Source: Hylemonella gracilis str. Niagara R (GTDB lineage Bacteria; Pseudomonadota; Gammaproteobacteria; Burkholderiales; Burkholderiaceae_C). From it: a DNA stretch of 64,000 nucleotides. A program made the position numbers and the translations under genes. Each line of letters opens with the position of its first letter. Position 1 is the first letter of the stretch. Location: contig NZ_JEMG01000001.1 of the NCBI RefSeq assembly GCF_000600295.1, positions 2,406,477 to 2,470,476 of the forward strand. Direction: 5' to 3'. The notes under the pieces are model-generated. The model ran no database searches and was not told the origin of the DNA. It saw only the letters and a program-made list of their open reading frames with translations. Shown here in pieces: positions 63,701 to 64,000 of the stretch.

Positions 63701-64000
63701 TTGTTGAAGGCGGCGCCACCCAACGGGCCTTCGATCATGATCTGCAAGGGGCTGGCGATGTGCTCGGGCTTGCCGCCCGCCTCATCGGACCAGCCGCCCC
63801 AAAGCTTGGACACCGTGAAACCCGTCAGGCCCGCCTTGGGGCGCGAACCGCGACCGGTCGCGCCTTCGTCGCGGATTTCCCCGCCCGCGCCCGTGGAGGC
63901 GCCGGGAAACGGCGAAATCGCGGTCGGGTGGTTGTGCGTCTCCACCTTCATCAGCACATGGCTCAAGGCGACCGCCTTCTCGTAGACCGGCACGCGCAGT
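60754..64000 (-). CDS. purL: PurL, phosphoribosylformylglycinamidine synthase (5' end beyond window)
   Basis: About 1080 C-terminal residues of the large single-chain FGAM synthase are present; the frame is still open at 63999. PurL converts FGAR, glutamine and ATP to FGAM in purine synthesis. The ATP-binding core shows METHNHPTAISPFPGASTG, and the C-terminal glutamine amidotransferase has FVACGGFSYGDTLGAG, nucleophile Cys in GVCNGCQ and the catalytic HGEGH. Between QLVLSDE and NMPMDVLLGKPPKMHRD there is an insertion of about 25 Gly/Ser/Ala/Pro residues encoded by a palindromic repeat (about 62980-63055). The diguanylate cyclase gene follows after 26 bp. Confidence 0.96.
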   Translation of the reverse strand, partial: LRVPVYEKAVALSHVLMKVETHNHPTAISPFPGASTGAGGEIRDEGATGRGSRPKAGLTGFTVSKLWGGWSDEAGGKPEHIASPLQIMIEGPLGGAAFNNEFGRPNLAGYFREYEQTVVSDVDVVQRGYHKPIMIAGGVGAIDATQTKKVLFPAGTLLIQLGGPGMRIGMGGGAASSMATGANAAELDFDSVQRGNPEIERRAQEVINHCWAQGEHNPILSIHDVGAGGLSNAFPEITNDAGRGARFDLRAVPLEESGLAPKEIWCNESQERYVLAIAPESLEQFKAFCERERCPYAVVGVATEERQLVLSDEVGVSGAGPSQAARAPSGGSEPHAVGSVGAAVNMPMDVLLGKPPKMHRDVKTITRHFKPLDLSGVTLQQAVIDVLVHPTVASKRFLITIGDRTVGGLTHRDQMVGPWQIPVADCAVTLADYAGFAGEAMSMGERTPLAALDAPASGRMAVAEAITNLLAAPIELPRVKLSANWMAACGEPGEDAALYATVRAVGMELCPALGISIPVGKDSLSMRTVWTGPSGSGKNEAGAAKKVSSPVSLIVSAFATLPDVRGTLTPQLDRAQDTTLLLIDLGRGRKRMGGSILSQVLGQTGHEVPDLDDPQDLVRLVNAVNALRTQGRILAYHDRSDGGLLAAVAEMAFAGQVGVALNVDLLVTEGDGISDSRMDSGDAKNWAQQVGARRDELTLQALFNEELGVVLQVRSADRDAVLAQLREHGLSRHSHVIGKTRPAGGEIRAGVGELQVWRDAKAVFTAKLADLQQVWDSVSWKISQLRDNPAGADSEHAIAGAGVAEGDPGLHVHLSFDPAEGLAPTLLQSRPKIAILREQGVNSHIEMAYCFTEAGFEAYDVHMTDLQAGRARLADFKGFVACGGFSYGDTLGAGIGWARSILFNERLSQEFQAFFGRTDTFALGVCNGCQMLAELADIIPGAEAWPRFTHNPNGYQARLSQVEVLDSPSIFFAGMAGSRLPIAVAHGEGHANFTRRGNPAQAIAAMRFVDHHGRATEAFPANPNGSPGGLTAVTTADGRFTAMMPHAERVFRNIQFSWTPLDPNLPSPWARLWRNARRWVG
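62980..63055. repeat. Palindromic repeat inserted in-frame within purL
   Basis: The segment contains GTGTGGTTCGCTG, CCCCCCGAGGGGGC and TTGGGACGGCCCGGCGCCG. From memory, this pattern matches short dispersed repeats normally found between genes in Comamonadaceae. Here it codes GSEPHAV- and QAARAPSGG-type residues in a PurL linker where homologues such as E. coli PurL have a much shorter join. Confidence 0.65.

Overview
The window is 64 kb of GC-rich chromosome with dense coding and short intergenic gaps. It looks like a betaproteobacterium of the order Burkholderiales, most likely Comamonadaceae. The pointers are an intracellular polyhydroxybutyrate (PHB) system (PhaZ, PhaP, PhaR), a methylmalonyl-CoA pathway cluster, a ThiE with a long N-terminal extension, DUF4148 repeats, and GC-rich palindromic repeats of the kind I associate with this family. 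This assignment is inferred from gene content, without any database search. I see no prophage, integron, transposase or CRISPR array. It reads as ordinary core chromosome with several unusual individual loci.

Layout. 1-9.5 kb: the 5' part of uvrB, divergent tyrB-type aminotransferase, a GGDEF-EAL protein, a YgiD-like dioxygenase, divergent phaZ, then an RnfB-like ferredoxin, an AbrB-type membrane protein and a LysE-type exporter. 9.5-19.1 kb (minus strand): a chemoreceptor with a C-terminal Cache domain, then a propionyl-CoA to succinyl-CoA cluster (methylmalonyl-CoA mutase, MeaB chaperone, pccB, a Cdd1-like gene, pccA and a VOC protein). 19.3-30 kb: a PAS-GGDEF-EAL protein, acyl-CoA ligase, a very large membrane class III cyclase, a Kef-type antiporter overlapping ybdK, and a Pal-like lipoprotein. 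30-42.5 kb: a three-gene operon (thioesterase, NhaD-type antiporter, hydroxyacid dehydrogenase), phaP with a clear promoter/operator, a candidate small RNA, a Fur-box-controlled orphan iron-binding protein, rimO with an antiporter, a second chemoreceptor, phaR, a LysR regulator, a DUF4148 triple-repeat protein and tRNA-Val(GAC). 42.7-53 kb: ggt, dnaG, rpoD, and an orphan pyruvate-dehydrogenase-type E1 divergent from an Lrp/AsnC regulator. 53-64 kb: a TPP riboswitch followed by cytX-thiD-thiO-thiS-thiG-thiE, then a diguanylate cyclase gene directly behind purL, which runs off the right edge.

How the genes connect. PHB storage is represented by the granule depolymerase, the phasin and the repressor PhaR. 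A perfect dyad sits at the predicted phaP start of transcription, and a related half-conserved motif sits before phaZ, so a PhaR regulon can be proposed from this window alone. The orphan E1 with its Lrp-type regulator resembles the MdeB/MdeR arrangement for 2-oxobutyrate oxidation. Its product, propionyl-CoA, would feed the pcc/mutase cluster. Second-messenger capacity is high: three c-di-GMP proteins, all with an RxxD I-site upstream of the GGDEF motif, and one cAMP-type cyclase.

The most unusual features are an in-frame palindromic repeat inside purL, a 33-bp in-frame tandem duplication inside thiO, a chemoreceptor with a predicted cytoplasmic Cache domain, and a probable small RNA gene between phaP and the iron-binding protein. 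No clearly new multi-gene system is visible.
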